DNA of 7,770 nt, taken from contig USMJ01000048.1 of NCBI GenBank assembly GCA_900555805.1, positions 1 through 7,770 on the forward strand, given 5' to 3'. Source of the stretch: an uncultured Oscillospiraceae bacterium (GTDB lineage: Bacteria > Bacillota > Clostridia > Oscillospirales > Acutalibacteraceae). This document shows positions 1-6,258 of the stretch, in pieces; position 1 is the stretch's first letter, and every line of letters starts with the position of its first letter. Position numbers and translations under genes: made by a program. The notes under the pieces were generated by a model. That model searched no databases and was not told the DNA's origin. It saw only the letters and a list, made by a program, of their open reading frames with translations.

Positions 1-47
1 CATCGACTCTGCGGCTCCGAGTCTATGCCTCGGCGCAAACTCACATC
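1..47. other. Non-coding edge beyond the terminator, with small GC-rich inverted repeats
   Basis: This short stretch lies downstream of the terminator of the phosphodiesterase operon. No gene is supported in it. It holds two small overlapping inverted repeats: GACTC (5-9) with GAGTC (19-23), and CCGAG (17-21) with CTCGG (29-33). They cannot form together. It also holds the octamer CGGCTCCG at 12-19, which recurs in the palindrome at the right end of the window. The window edge cuts it, so its full extent is unknown. Confidence 0.4.
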
Positions 48-86
48 AAAAACAAAATACCGCCTGCACCCTTACGGTGCAGGCGG
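48..86 (-). terminator. Rho-independent terminator of the rsmD-to-phosphodiesterase operon
   Basis: A perfect 11-bp GC-rich stem is formed by CCGCCTGCACC (60-70) and GGTGCAGGCGG (76-86), with a 5-nt loop (71-75). Read on the minus strand it is followed at once by the T-rich run TATTTTGTTTTT (59-48). It begins 21 bp after the stop codon of the phosphodiesterase gene. The T-run lies only on the minus-strand exit side, so it acts in that direction. Confidence 0.93.
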
Positions 87-107
87 CGGAAGGTCCGATA
101 TATTATC

Positions 108-971
108 TTATTTCTTTTCGGCGGGAAGCAGGCAGTTGCTCGTGAAATACTCAACGCCGTATCCCGCGAATTTCTCGAATTCGCTGATCTTGTCGACTGT
201 CCAACACTGAGGAACAAGCCCGGCGTCGGTTATCATCTTGACCGAGGATTCGTCGCATTTTTTATGATTGAAGCTGACAGCCTCGAAGCCGTCCTTCTTG
301 CAAAGCTCGATTACGCTATCGTCAACCTTGTGCGTCAGATACGAAGTCGGGATCTTCGGATTAAGTTCCTTTACCTTTTTCAAAGGCTCCTCGTTGAACG
401 AAATTACGCGTACCTTATCAAGAACTTTGTATTCTTTAAGCAGGTTCAAAAACTCTTCGATTTTGTCCGCCGTCTCGGTCTTTATCTCGATGACGGAAAC
501 TATGTTGTACTTCGAAATAATAGCCAGCGTCTCTTCGAGAGTCGGGATGACGATTCCGTCGTATTTGTCTATGTTCGCGCCGTTGTTATATGTGATCTTC
601 TCGAGGTCGGCGAGCTCGGTGTCGGCTATTTTTATGTTCTTGCCCGTCATTTTTCTCATGTTGTCGTCGTGAGATATGACCCAGAAGCCGTCGGCGGTGA
701 GCTGAATGTCATACTCGACGCCGTAATGTCCCGCATCACAGGCGGCTTTGAAAGCGGCGAGCGTGTTCTCGGGAGCGATGGCGGAAAGTCCTCTGTGAGC
801 GATCATCTTGATTTTCGAGAGGTCCGCGACGGACGAGGTCGAGATCGAAACCGTCTCTTTCGGCGCGATGGGCTTTATGCCCGAAAGCTCATAATAAGCC
901 GCGCCTGCCGCCGCGCTGATAACGACGATGAGCGCAATTATAATTGATATTATCTTAGTTTTTTTCTTCAT
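108..971 (-). CDS. Membrane-anchored glycerophosphodiester phosphodiesterase
   Basis: The 287-residue product should hydrolyse glycerophosphodiesters (deacylated phospholipids or related polyol-phosphate material) to glycerol 3-phosphate and an alcohol. The N-terminus MKKKTK plus a hydrophobic segment (about residues 7-28) forms a signal anchor or uncleaved signal peptide, placing the enzyme outside the membrane. The GDPD TIM-barrel follows from about residue 55. AHRG (58-61) and PENT (67-70) carry the catalytic His and a metal-ligand Glu, VEYDIQLTADG (85-95) supplies more metal ligands, SHDDNM (100-105) has the second catalytic His, and IEIK (161-164) is also typical. The start at 971 is chosen because AGGAG (980-984) sits 8 nt before this ATG and the signal anchor follows directly. 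An upstream in-frame start at 1028 would add a charged leader. The gene overlaps the end of the upstream membrane-protein gene by 17 bp and is last in its operon. The family is sure; the exact substrate and any glpQ/ugpQ assignment are not. Confidence 0.92.
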   Translation of the reverse strand: MKKKTKIISIIIALIVVISAAAGAAYYELSGIKPIAPKETVSISTSSVADLSKIKMIAHRGLSAIAPENTLAAFKAACDAGHYGVEYDIQLTADGFWVISHDDNMRKMTGKNIKIADTELADLEKITYNNGANIDKYDGIVIPTLEETLAIISKYNIVSVIEIKTETADKIEEFLNLLKEYKVLDKVRVISFNEEPLKKVKELNPKIPTSYLTHKVDDSVIELCKKDGFEAVSFNHKKCDESSVKMITDAGLVPQCWTVDKISEFEKFAGYGVEYFTSNCLLPAEKK

Positions 972-1554
972 CTTTTTTACTCCTATCGGTATTGTTGTTT
1001 TCCGCTTCGGTCGGCGATTTTCCGACATAGCGGTTGACTAAAAGCGAGACGGTCACGCCGTAGGCGGTGCTCAATATACGGTTGATGGCGTATAAATGAG
1101 GGCTGTTGCTTCCGACGGTTATGACTATTATCAAAAACGTCGCGACCGCTATCGCCGTTGCGTCCGTCTCTTTTATAAGCGTGAGGAAATATATGAGGAT
1201 CATAACCCCAAGCGGCACGATTATAAAGTCGAGCGTTTGTATGATTTTGAATCGCCCGACGACGAGAACGAGCATTCCGAACAGGCCGCCTATGCAGGTG
1301 CCTATTATCCTTGAAATTCCCGATCTGAACGACTGCGAAACGCTGCCTCTCATGACGATGACCGCCGCGAGACAGGCGTAGATCGAAGTGTGTTCATTGA
1401 CGAGAAAGTCTATCCCTCTGTGAAAGGCACACTCATGCCCTGCGGTCAGATTCAGGATAAACCGCAGGAGCGAATAAGTGAACATACACACAGCGACAGC
1501 TATGCCCGTCTTGATATTTCTCATTCCTATTTTCGGCAGTTGCTTTTTCTTCAT
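955..1554 (-). CDS. ArAE/FUSC-like integral membrane protein (putative aromatic acid exporter family)
   Basis: This 199-residue membrane protein resembles the short ArAE_1/DUF939-type members of the FUSC superfamily, which are annotated as putative aromatic acid exporters on thin evidence. Visible features are the N-terminal IGMRNIKTGIAVAV (residues 9-22) leading into the first helix, hydrophobic segments near 55-70, 83-100, 108-127 and 134-148, and a last segment near 158-175 ending LLVNRYVG. The C-terminal tail (180-199) is hydrophilic and charged. Longer family members carry an extra soluble C-terminal domain that is absent here. The ATG at 1554 is preferred over the TTG at 1557 because GAGAGG (1561-1566) is 6 nt from the ATG. 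The gene lies 26 bp after the coiled-coil gene and its end overlaps the phosphodiesterase gene by 17 bp, so the two are probably translationally coupled. Transport function and substrate are inferred from family resemblance only. Confidence 0.8.
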   Translation of the reverse strand: MKKKQLPKIGMRNIKTGIAVAVCMFTYSLLRFILNLTAGHECAFHRGIDFLVNEHTSIYACLAAVIVMRGSVSQSFRSGISRIIGTCIGGLFGMLVLVVGRFKIIQTLDFIIVPLGVMILIYFLTLIKETDATAIAVATFLIIVITVGSNSPHLYAINRILSTAYGVTVSLLVNRYVGKSPTEAENNNTDRSKKDEEKN

Positions 1555-1580
1555 CAAGCACCTCTCGATCGTCGGATTGT

Positions 1581-2192
1581 TTACTGCATGTTTTCAAGCT
1601 TTCCCTTAGTCTGTCTGAGGTCGGCGCTTGAGACCGAAAGGAAGTTGTCGACTTCGCCGATCATTCTCATTGAATATTCGTACGCCGCGTTTCTTACGTC
1701 GTCCGACCACTTCTTCGCGTTGGCGGTCAGTTCGTCGCAGTCAGCCTTCGTCGCTTTCATCATAGCTTCGCAGTCGTTGTTGGTTTCGGCTAAAAGCTGA
1801 GACGCTCTTTCGTTGGCTGTCTTTGTGATGTTGCTCTCGCTGATGAGCTGTTCGGCGTGAAGCCTTGCGTTTTCGATGATTCTGTCGGCTTGAGCCTTTG
1901 CGTCCTCGATCATGCTCTGAGCCTTGGCTCCGGCGTTTTCGATCGTTATGTTCGCTTCTTTCTCGGCGGCGGCTTTCTTGTTCTGAGCGAACTGTTCCGC
2001 CGAATCGAGGATCTTGTTTCTGTTGGCTGTTATCTTCTTCGCGCTCTCGAATTCGGGCGGAAGACTTGTTCTTATCTCGTCCGAGAGGGTGACGATTTTT
2101 TCGCCGTCAAGTATCGTCTTGTGGAAAAGCCTGAGATTAAATCCGCTGCCCACAGTGTCGACTATTTCGTCCAATAATTCTTCGATATGCAT
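1581..2192 (-). CDS. Soluble coiled-coil protein of the coaD neighbourhood (often annotated ATPase or H+-ATPase subunit-like)
   Basis: This 203-residue protein has no membrane segment or enzymatic motif. It resembles a family found beside rsmD and coaD in Clostridia and usually mis-named 'ATPase' because its coiled coil looks like ATP synthase b or V-type stalk subunits. A conserved-looking N-terminal part (residues 1-65, including EELLDEI at 4-10 and LPPEFESAKKITANRNKIL at 44-62) leads into a long Ala/Glu/Lys-rich helix (about 65-165). Inside this, 11-residue units of the form I-E-N/D-A-x3-A-x2-(M/I/L) run from 84 to 116. There is no Walker A motif, so ATPase activity is not supported. The ATG at 2192 is preferred because AGGTG (2199-2203) is 6 nt upstream. 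A GTG at 2201 would give a 4-bp GTGA overlap with coaD but has AAAGGA only 3 nt away. The role is unknown; a DivIVA-like or scaffolding role is conceivable but unproven. Confidence 0.8.
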   Translation of the reverse strand: MHIEELLDEIVDTVGSGFNLRLFHKTILDGEKIVTLSDEIRTSLPPEFESAKKITANRNKILDSAEQFAQNKKAAAEKEANITIENAGAKAQSMIEDAKAQADRIIENARLHAEQLISESNITKTANERASQLLAETNNDCEAMMKATKADCDELTANAKKWSDDVRNAAYEYSMRMIGEVDNFLSVSSADLRQTKGKLENMQ

Positions 2193-2197
2193 ATCTT

Positions 2198-2692
2198 TCA
2201 CCTATCCTTTAATCTTTTCTCTATATCGCTTAAAATCTCTTTCGGCACAAACGCCGATATGTTCCCGCCGAGCGAGCACACCTGTTTTATAACGCTTGAG
2301 GAAAGGAACATGTTGTCCGAATCCGCCGCTAAAAACAGTGTTTCCACATCGCCGTTGAGTTTCTTGTTTATGAGTGCCTGCTGAAATTCATCCTCGAAGT
2401 CGGAAACAGCGCGAAGGCCTTTGACGATCGCGACCGCCCCTTTTTCTTTGGCGTACTCGGCAAGCAGTCCGCAGTGGGAATCGACTACGACGTTGGGCAT
2501 ATCCTGCGTACAGCGGATAAGCATATCGACGCGTTCCTCCTGCGTGAAAGAGTAGTTGCCCATTTTTTTATAGTTTGACATAACGACGACTATGACGTTG
2601 TCAAATAGCTTCGACGCCCGTCTTATTATGTCTAAGTGGCCGATAGTCACCGGGTCGAACGAACCGGGGCATACGGCGATTTTTCTTCCCAT
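2198..2692 (-). CDS. coaD: Pantetheine-phosphate adenylyltransferase
   Basis: CoaD transfers an adenylyl group from ATP to 4'-phosphopantetheine, giving dephospho-CoA and pyrophosphate. This is the next-to-last step of coenzyme A synthesis, in the cytosol. The 164-residue product matches the bacterial family's usual length of about 160. Motifs visible are PGSFDPVTIGH (residues 9-19) with the T-x-G-H nucleotidyltransferase signature, VKGLRAVSDFEDE (90-102) for substrate binding, and FLSSSVIK (129-136), which corresponds to the ISSTxVR/K triphosphate-binding motif. An ATG at 2698 overlaps the rsmD stop as ATGA, but GAGGAG (2701-2706) is only 2 nt from it. The same site is 8 nt from the ATG at 2692, which is therefore the better start. 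Either way translation is tightly coupled to rsmD. The rsmD-coaD pair is a common arrangement in Bacillota. Confidence 0.97.
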   Translation of the reverse strand: MGRKIAVCPGSFDPVTIGHLDIIRRASKLFDNVIVVVMSNYKKMGNYSFTQEERVDMLIRCTQDMPNVVVDSHCGLLAEYAKEKGAVAIVKGLRAVSDFEDEFQQALINKKLNGDVETLFLAADSDNMFLSSSVIKQVCSLGGNISAFVPKEILSDIEKRLKDR

Positions 2693-2694
2693 TT

Positions 2695-3237
2695 TCATTT
2701 CTCCTCAAAGCGGTAAGTCACAAGTTTGATCTTACCGTATTTGTATTCCTTTGTCATTTTGAAGCCGCCCGCCGTTTCGGGCAGTTCCTCATCGAACGGA
2801 GCTTCGCAGACAATAACGCCGCCCTCGTTCATGATGTTCGCTGTCAATGGCAGAGCTTTTTGCAGAAGTCCCGTTCTGTAGGGCGGATCGAGAAAAGCGA
2901 CATCGTATCTGTCGGCTCTCGACGCGGCGAAAGCTATGCTGTCTGTGTTAAGGACGATAGCGTTCTTTCCGAGCCCCGTGCTTTCAAGATTCTGCTTGAC
3001 GACCTCGACGGACTTTTTCGAGAGATCGACAAAGACCGCACTTTTCGCTCCTCTTGAAAGAGCCTCTATACCGAGCTGACCCGAGCCTGCGAAAAGGTCG
3101 AGAATTTTTCTTCCCTCGATCTCGAACTGAATTATGCTGAAAAGAGCTTCCTTAACTCTGTCGGTCGTTGGCCTTACGTCCTCGCCCTCAAGAGTTATGA
3201 GCCTTCTTCCTCTTGCGGTGCCTGTTATAACTCTCAT
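2695..3237 (-). CDS. rsmD: 16S rRNA (guanine(966)-N(2))-methyltransferase
   Basis: RsmD methylates the exocyclic amine of G966 in 16S rRNA, using S-adenosylmethionine, during small-subunit assembly. The 180-residue product has the family's usual length. It begins MRVITGTARGRRL and has the RPTTDRVKEALFSI segment (22-35), the SAM-binding loop DLFAGSGQLGIEALSRGA (47-64), an acidic VFVDLS strand end (68-73), and the catalytic N-MTase motif LDPPY (116-120). The ATG at 3237 has AGAGG (3244-3248) 6 nt upstream. It is the first gene after the promoter at 3282-3310, giving a 5' leader of roughly 40 nt. It is followed almost without a gap by coaD, whose ribosome binding site lies inside the last rsmD codons. 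Confidence 0.96.
   Translation of the reverse strand: MRVITGTARGRRLITLEGEDVRPTTDRVKEALFSIIQFEIEGRKILDLFAGSGQLGIEALSRGAKSAVFVDLSKKSVEVVKQNLESTGLGKNAIVLNTDSIAFAASRADRYDVAFLDPPYRTGLLQKALPLTANIMNEGGVIVCEAPFDEELPETAGGFKMTKEYKYGKIKLVTYRFEEK
2701..2706 (-). promoter_or_regulatory. Ribosome binding site that decides between two coaD starts
   Basis: GAGGAG on the minus strand lies within the last codons of rsmD. It is 2 nt from the ATG at 2698, too close for initiation, and 8 nt from the ATG at 2692, which is normal. It supports the shorter 164-residue CoaD. Confidence 0.75.
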
Positions 3238-3281
3238 ATAGTTCCTCTCTCTGCCGAAAAGCGTCTGATACTTTACTATAT

Positions 3282-3310
3282 ATTATCACACTTTATCGGG
3301 AAAATTTCAA
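3282..3310 (-). promoter_or_regulatory. SigA-type extended -10 promoter of the rsmD-coaD operon
   Basis: On the minus strand the -35 box is TTGAAA (3310-3305, 5 of 6 against TTGACA). It is followed by a 17-nt spacer and the -10 box GATAAT (3287-3282, 5 of 6 against TATAAT). A TG dinucleotide one base before the -10 box makes it an extended -10 (TGTGATAAT). Transcription would begin near 3275, about 38 nt before the rsmD ATG. Spacing and both boxes are close to the vegetative sigma-factor consensus. Confidence 0.8.
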
Positions 3311-3373
3311 CCTTTTACGACAATATTTACAATTTGCGGCGTATAACTTATCTCGCAAGCTCACCGGGAGTGC

Positions 3374-3401
3374 AAAAAATAAGTTTTACCCCAAGGTGAA
3401 C
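3374..3401 (-). terminator. Weak terminator-like hairpin after the acetyltransferase gene
   Basis: On the minus strand GTTCACC, a TTGG loop and GGTAAAAC can form two 3-bp stem parts separated by a small internal loop. TTATTTTTT follows directly. The position, 25 bp after the stop codon, suits a terminator, but the stem is short and broken. It is at best a partial terminator and may be chance in AT-rich sequence. Confidence 0.25.
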
Positions 3402-3425
3402 ATTCAAATTCTGAACCCTGCCGAA

Positions 3426-3956
3426 TTATAAATGCTTCTCCAACAAGACAAGATGAATATTCGGTATCCCGTTGAACACTGTCGGAACGATACCGACTTC
3501 CCTGTACCCCAACTTATTATATAGCCCTCGGGCGGCTTTGTTCTTTTCGTTTGTATCCATACGAAGTTCGGGGCAGCCGTTTTCTTTCGCGTAATTCTCA
3601 TAGAAAGCGACGAATGCTTTGCCGTACCCCTTACCGGAAGCGTCGGGGGAAATGACGAGCGTGTGAAGTACGCAGACTTCGTCGTCTTTGGCGGCATATT
3701 CCCAGCTTCCGCCTGAATAAACGTCGACCTGAGTGTTGTTTATGATCGCCGCGCCTAAAACCGCGCCGCTGTCTTCGAGAACAAAAAGTTCGCCCTTTTC
3801 GGCGGCGTCTTCGGCGGTCTGCCGGGTGGGATAGACGCCTCTTACCCAGCAGGTGGTCTGCTTGCCGCTCTCCTCGTCGTCATGTATTTTATCATATATC
3901 TTTTCGACGGCGTCAAGGTCGCCGATATCGGCTTTTCTTATTAAAATTCCGGACAT
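3426..3956 (-). CDS. GNAT-family N-acetyltransferase
   Basis: This 176-residue cytosolic protein has a GNAT fold and should transfer an acetyl group from acetyl-CoA to an amine; the substrate cannot be told. It opens with ILIRKADIGDLDAVEKIY (4-21), typical of the first strand and helix. Strand 4 and the acetyl-CoA loop appear as LHTLVISPDASGKGYGKA (97-114), which contains the R/Q-x-x-G-x-G/A motif in the form GKGYGK. The C-terminal ARGLYNKLGYREVG (142-155) is the usual GNAT helix 4/strand 7 segment with its conserved Tyr. The ATG at 3956 is chosen because GGAGG (3963-3967) lies 6 nt upstream. An in-frame extension to 4052 would overlap the upstream gene and adds a basic, low-complexity leader unlike the family. 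The gene starts 23 bp after yhaM and is the last of the obg set. It does not look like RimI, and no link to the ribosome is claimed. Confidence 0.87.
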   Translation of the reverse strand: MSGILIRKADIGDLDAVEKIYDKIHDDEESGKQTTCWVRGVYPTRQTAEDAAEKGELFVLEDSGAVLGAAIINNTQVDVYSGGSWEYAAKDDEVCVLHTLVISPDASGKGYGKAFVAFYENYAKENGCPELRMDTNEKNKAARGLYNKLGYREVGIVPTVFNGIPNIHLVLLEKHL

Positions 3957-3979
3957 ATTACACCTCCGAGAAACTGTTT

Positions 3980-4951
3980 TCAGTCCAGATTTGCCTTGGG
4001 TTTGACGGGCTTTCTGCCGTGATTGTAGAGCTTTCTGTCGTCGAGCGCCCACTGTCTCTGGGTGAATTCGCCCTTTTTGACCTCGCCGATGCTCTGCGCC
4101 ATTTCGTAGACCGTGGCGTCGAGCGTGTCGAGCTGACAGAGAACCTCGGCCTCGATGAACAGCGGTCTGACCGCCGCACCGAACTCTGGTTCGCCGTGGT
4201 GAGAAATAATCATATGTTCAAGAAGAACAGTCGTTTCCTCGGGTACGCCGAGCTTTCGCGCTGTCTTTTCGATTTCCATTGCGCCCATAACGAGATGTCC
4301 GAGGAGGTTTCCCTTGACTGAATAGCTCGCGGCGACGCCTGTGGTTTCGTTTACGTCGTACTCGTAGAGTTTCGCTATGTCATGAAGAATAACGCCCGAC
4401 AGAAGCAATTCTCTGTCGATCGACGGATAAATGCGGCAGGCGCATTCAGCCATTTTAAGTATAGACAGCGTGTGATAGAGAAGTCCGCCCCTCATGGCGT
4501 GATGAAGCTTGAACGCCGCCGGCCAATAGAGAAGCTTATCCTTGTGGCTGTCGACTATCGCCTTTGTCAGATTCTTGAGATCAGCGTCTCTGAAAGTGTC
4601 AAGCGTGTTGAGAATTTCACCGAGCATCATTTCGCCCGAATATTCGGACGACGGAACAAAGTCGCATATGTTCACTCCGTCTGCGTCTATGGTCTTTCTT
4701 ATGCGGTCGATTCTCAGCTGATCCGCTCCGTTATACTGCTGGAGCTGACCTCTGAACTTGATAAGGTCGTTGACCTCATAAGTTCCGTGAAGCTCCTCGC
4801 GGTAGTCCCAGAGTTTAGCCGATATCTCGCCGTCCTTGTCGCAAAGCGTCATCGTCAGATAGGGGACGCCCTTGACGTTTATTTTCTTTTCGATTGTTTT
4901 GATCAGTGCGAAACCGTCCACACTGCCGTTGCTCTGTTCGATATAATTCAT
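3980..4951 (-). CDS. yhaM: YhaM-type 3'-5' exoribonuclease (OB-fold plus HD domain)
   Basis: YhaM-family enzymes are metal-dependent 3'-5' exonucleases of Bacillota that trim RNA, and also single-stranded DNA, from the 3' end. The 323-residue product is close to the B. subtilis protein's size. An N-terminal OB-fold (about residues 10-90; see YLTMTLCDKDGEISAKLWD at 31-49 and KFRGQLQQY at 65-73) should bind nucleic acid. An HD phosphohydrolase domain follows (about 145-290). Its likely metal ligands are H160 (GLLYHT), H190-D191 (ILHDIAK), H219 (GNLLGH), H251/H252 (ISHHG), and an Asp in LDTLDA (274-279). The ATG at 4951 shares one base with the upstream stop (TAATG), and GAGGAGG (4959-4965) sits 7 nt upstream inside the last upstream codons, so translation is coupled. 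The family call is strong; the cellular RNA targets are not known from the sequence. Confidence 0.9.
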   Translation of the reverse strand: MNYIEQSNGSVDGFALIKTIEKKINVKGVPYLTMTLCDKDGEISAKLWDYREELHGTYEVNDLIKFRGQLQQYNGADQLRIDRIRKTIDADGVNICDFVPSSEYSGEMMLGEILNTLDTFRDADLKNLTKAIVDSHKDKLLYWPAAFKLHHAMRGGLLYHTLSILKMAECACRIYPSIDRELLLSGVILHDIAKLYEYDVNETTGVAASYSVKGNLLGHLVMGAMEIEKTARKLGVPEETTVLLEHMIISHHGEPEFGAAVRPLFIEAEVLCQLDTLDATVYEMAQSIGEVKKGEFTQRQWALDDRKLYNHGRKPVKPKANLD

Positions 4952-5853
4952 TATCCGTCCTCCTCGTCATAGCTTTTGAAGCCCTCGCCGAGAACTTCGC
5001 CTGCTTCTGAAATTATAGTGAATGCGTGTTCATCAACACCGCGGACTATTCTGTTTATCCTGCTGACCTCGGGCGCTCTTGCGGCGCAGACAAGCATGCT
5101 CTTGTCGCTGTCGGTGTAAGCTCCCTTGGCGGGAAGTATGGTAACGCCCCTGTGCAGCTGCGTCATGATCGCCTTCGAGACTTCGCCCGGCATCGAGGTG
5201 ACAATGAACAGAACTCTGCCGTGTCCCGTGCCGTAGAGTATGAGGTCTATGACCTCGCCCGATATAAAGACGACTATCGCCGAATAAAGCGCGCTTTCTA
5301 TGTTTCTGTATGCTATACCGGCCGCGAGAACGATCATCGAGTCCACGAGCAAAAGCATCCTGCCCATCGAAAGGTGGGGGTACTTCTTATTTATGAGTTT
5401 GACAATGATATCCGTTCCGCCGCTTGTGGCGTTTCTCATGAAAACGATCGCCAGTCCCACGCCGCTGCAAACGCCGTAGAAAATTGCGGCGAGAAGTCTG
5501 TCGCTCGTACCGCTCGGTATGATCTTGGCGAAGATATCCGTCGTCAGGGAGAGAATTATCGTCGCTATGAACGACTTGATAAAGAGCTTCCTGCCGAGAA
5601 AGACAAACGCCAGAATGAACAGTGGAATGTTCAGCGCGAGCATTATCGTACCGATCGGGAGCGAGGGAAAAAAGTGGTTGATAATAGTCGAAATACCCGT
5701 CACGCCGCCGCAGGCGATATTGTTCGGGACGGCGAACATATTTATGCCGAGCGAAAATATCGACGAACCGACGATGAAAAACAGAATATCGACTATCCAT
5801 GTTATCACACCCGAGCGTTTCGGTGATTTCATGTTCTTTTCAGGCTTCGTCAT
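4951..5853 (-). CDS. YitT-family membrane protein (DUF161 plus DUF2179)
   Basis: This 300-residue protein matches the YitT/YpjC family of Bacillota membrane proteins of unknown function. About five or six hydrophobic helices are seen: near residues 16-38, 68-86, 93-110, 120-139, 166-183 and 187-207. Family hallmarks are GINMFAVPNNIACGGVTGIS (36-55) and FMRNATSGGTDII (138-150). The cytosolic C-terminal DUF2179 domain (about 213-290) includes TILPAKGAYT (238-247) and FTIISEAGEVLGEGF (278-292). Three in-frame ATGs lie close together at 5871, 5862 and 5853. AGGAG (5864-5868) is 10 nt before the last, while the other two lack a usable site, so 5853 is chosen. The gene then overlaps mrnC by 14 bp. 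The function is unresolved; the DUF2179 domain resembles small regulatory domains, but a ligand is not shown. Confidence 0.9.
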   Translation of the reverse strand: MTKPEKNMKSPKRSGVITWIVDILFFIVGSSIFSLGINMFAVPNNIACGGVTGISTIINHFFPSLPIGTIMLALNIPLFILAFVFLGRKLFIKSFIATIILSLTTDIFAKIIPSGTSDRLLAAIFYGVCSGVGLAIVFMRNATSGGTDIIVKLINKKYPHLSMGRMLLLVDSMIVLAAGIAYRNIESALYSAIVVFISGEVIDLILYGTGHGRVLFIVTSMPGEVSKAIMTQLHRGVTILPAKGAYTDSDKSMLVCAARAPEVSRINRIVRGVDEHAFTIISEAGEVLGEGFKSYDEEDG

Positions 5854-6253
5854 TTTGATCATTCTCCTCATTTATAACAGCGAAAAGTTCCCTTAATCTT
5901 TCTAATTCTCCGCTAAGATAAAGATAGCCGAAGAGAGTTTCCATGGCTGTCGCATAGTGATAATCTCTCGGGTTTCCGTTCTTCGGGAGGTGGTTCGTGT
6001 GAGCGTTTCTGCCCCTTTTGAAAACAGTCTCCTCTTTCTCCGAAAGCATCGGAAGTATCTTTTCGCACGCCTTTGCCTGAGCGGCGGCGCTGACACTGCC
6101 GACAGCCGAGCGGTGAAGCTTGTTCGCGCTTCTGTTCGCCTGACAGACGAGTTTTTCTCTGACGAAAAGATCATATACCGCGTCACCGACAAAAGCGAGC
6201 GCAAGAGGACTGAGCTGATTTGGGTCACAGTCAAATTCGAGTAATCTTTCCAA
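5840..6253 (-). CDS. mrnC: Mini-ribonuclease III, 23S rRNA maturation
   Basis: MrnC is a dimeric RNase III catalytic domain without a dsRNA-binding domain; in Bacillota it trims both ends of 23S rRNA precursors. The 137-residue product fits the family's length. LALAFVGDAVYDLFVRE (17-33) holds the first signature with catalytic Asp24. KRGRNAHTNHLPKN (79-92) is the conserved basic loop. HYATAMETLFGYLYL (99-113) holds the second signature with Glu105 as the expected metal ligand. The start is a TTG at 6253: a strong GGAGGAG (6259-6265) lies 5 nt upstream, and the next in-frame Met is at residue 69, past the first catalytic motif. The site lies within the 13-bp gap after the obg stop, so the two genes are probably co-translated. 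The end overlaps the YitT-family gene by 14 bp. Confidence 0.94.
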   Translation of the reverse strand: MERLLEFDCDPNQLSPLALAFVGDAVYDLFVREKLVCQANRSANKLHRSAVGSVSAAAQAKACEKILPMLSEKEETVFKRGRNAHTNHLPKNGNPRDYHYATAMETLFGYLYLSGELERLRELFAVINEENDQNDEA

Positions 6254-6258
6254 TACTT

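Larger units (their letters stand above)
3238..3425. other. Intergenic gap between the two operons
   Basis: This 188-bp AT-rich gap separates the acetyltransferase stop from the rsmD start. It holds the rsmD promoter (3282-3310), the rsmD ribosome binding site (AGAGG at 3244-3248), and at most a weak terminator-like structure (3374-3401). No open reading frame with a plausible ribosome binding site is seen. With no strong terminator, some transcription from the obg operon probably runs through into rsmD. Confidence 0.6.

Noticed and set aside
17..33. Small hairpin CCGAG/CTCGG near the left edge as a second terminator
   Set aside because: Only a 5-bp stem with no T-run follows it; the strong terminator at 48-86 already explains transcript end.
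264..947. Long open frame (227 codons) on the plus strand opposite the phosphodiesterase gene
   Set aside because: It mirrors the minus-strand coding frame, its translation is rich in Arg/Val/Asp with no domain, and no ribosome binding site or neighbour supports it.
3404..3697. Minus-strand 97-codon frame overlapping the acetyltransferase gene
   Set aside because: It lies in a different frame inside a clear GNAT gene and has a low-complexity translation.
3957..4052. N-terminal extension of the acetyltransferase to an upstream start
   Set aside because: It overlaps yhaM, is basic and unlike GNAT N-termini, and GGAGG at 3963-3967 fits the internal ATG at 3956.
4382..4972. Open frame of 196 codons on the plus strand opposite yhaM
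   Set aside because: It is a shadow of the minus-strand gene, with no plausible domain or ribosome binding site.
5026..5826. Long open frame (266 codons) on the plus strand opposite the YitT-family gene
   Set aside because: The antisense frame is open because of codon bias; its product is highly charged and has no recognisable motif, while the minus strand has clear family hallmarks.
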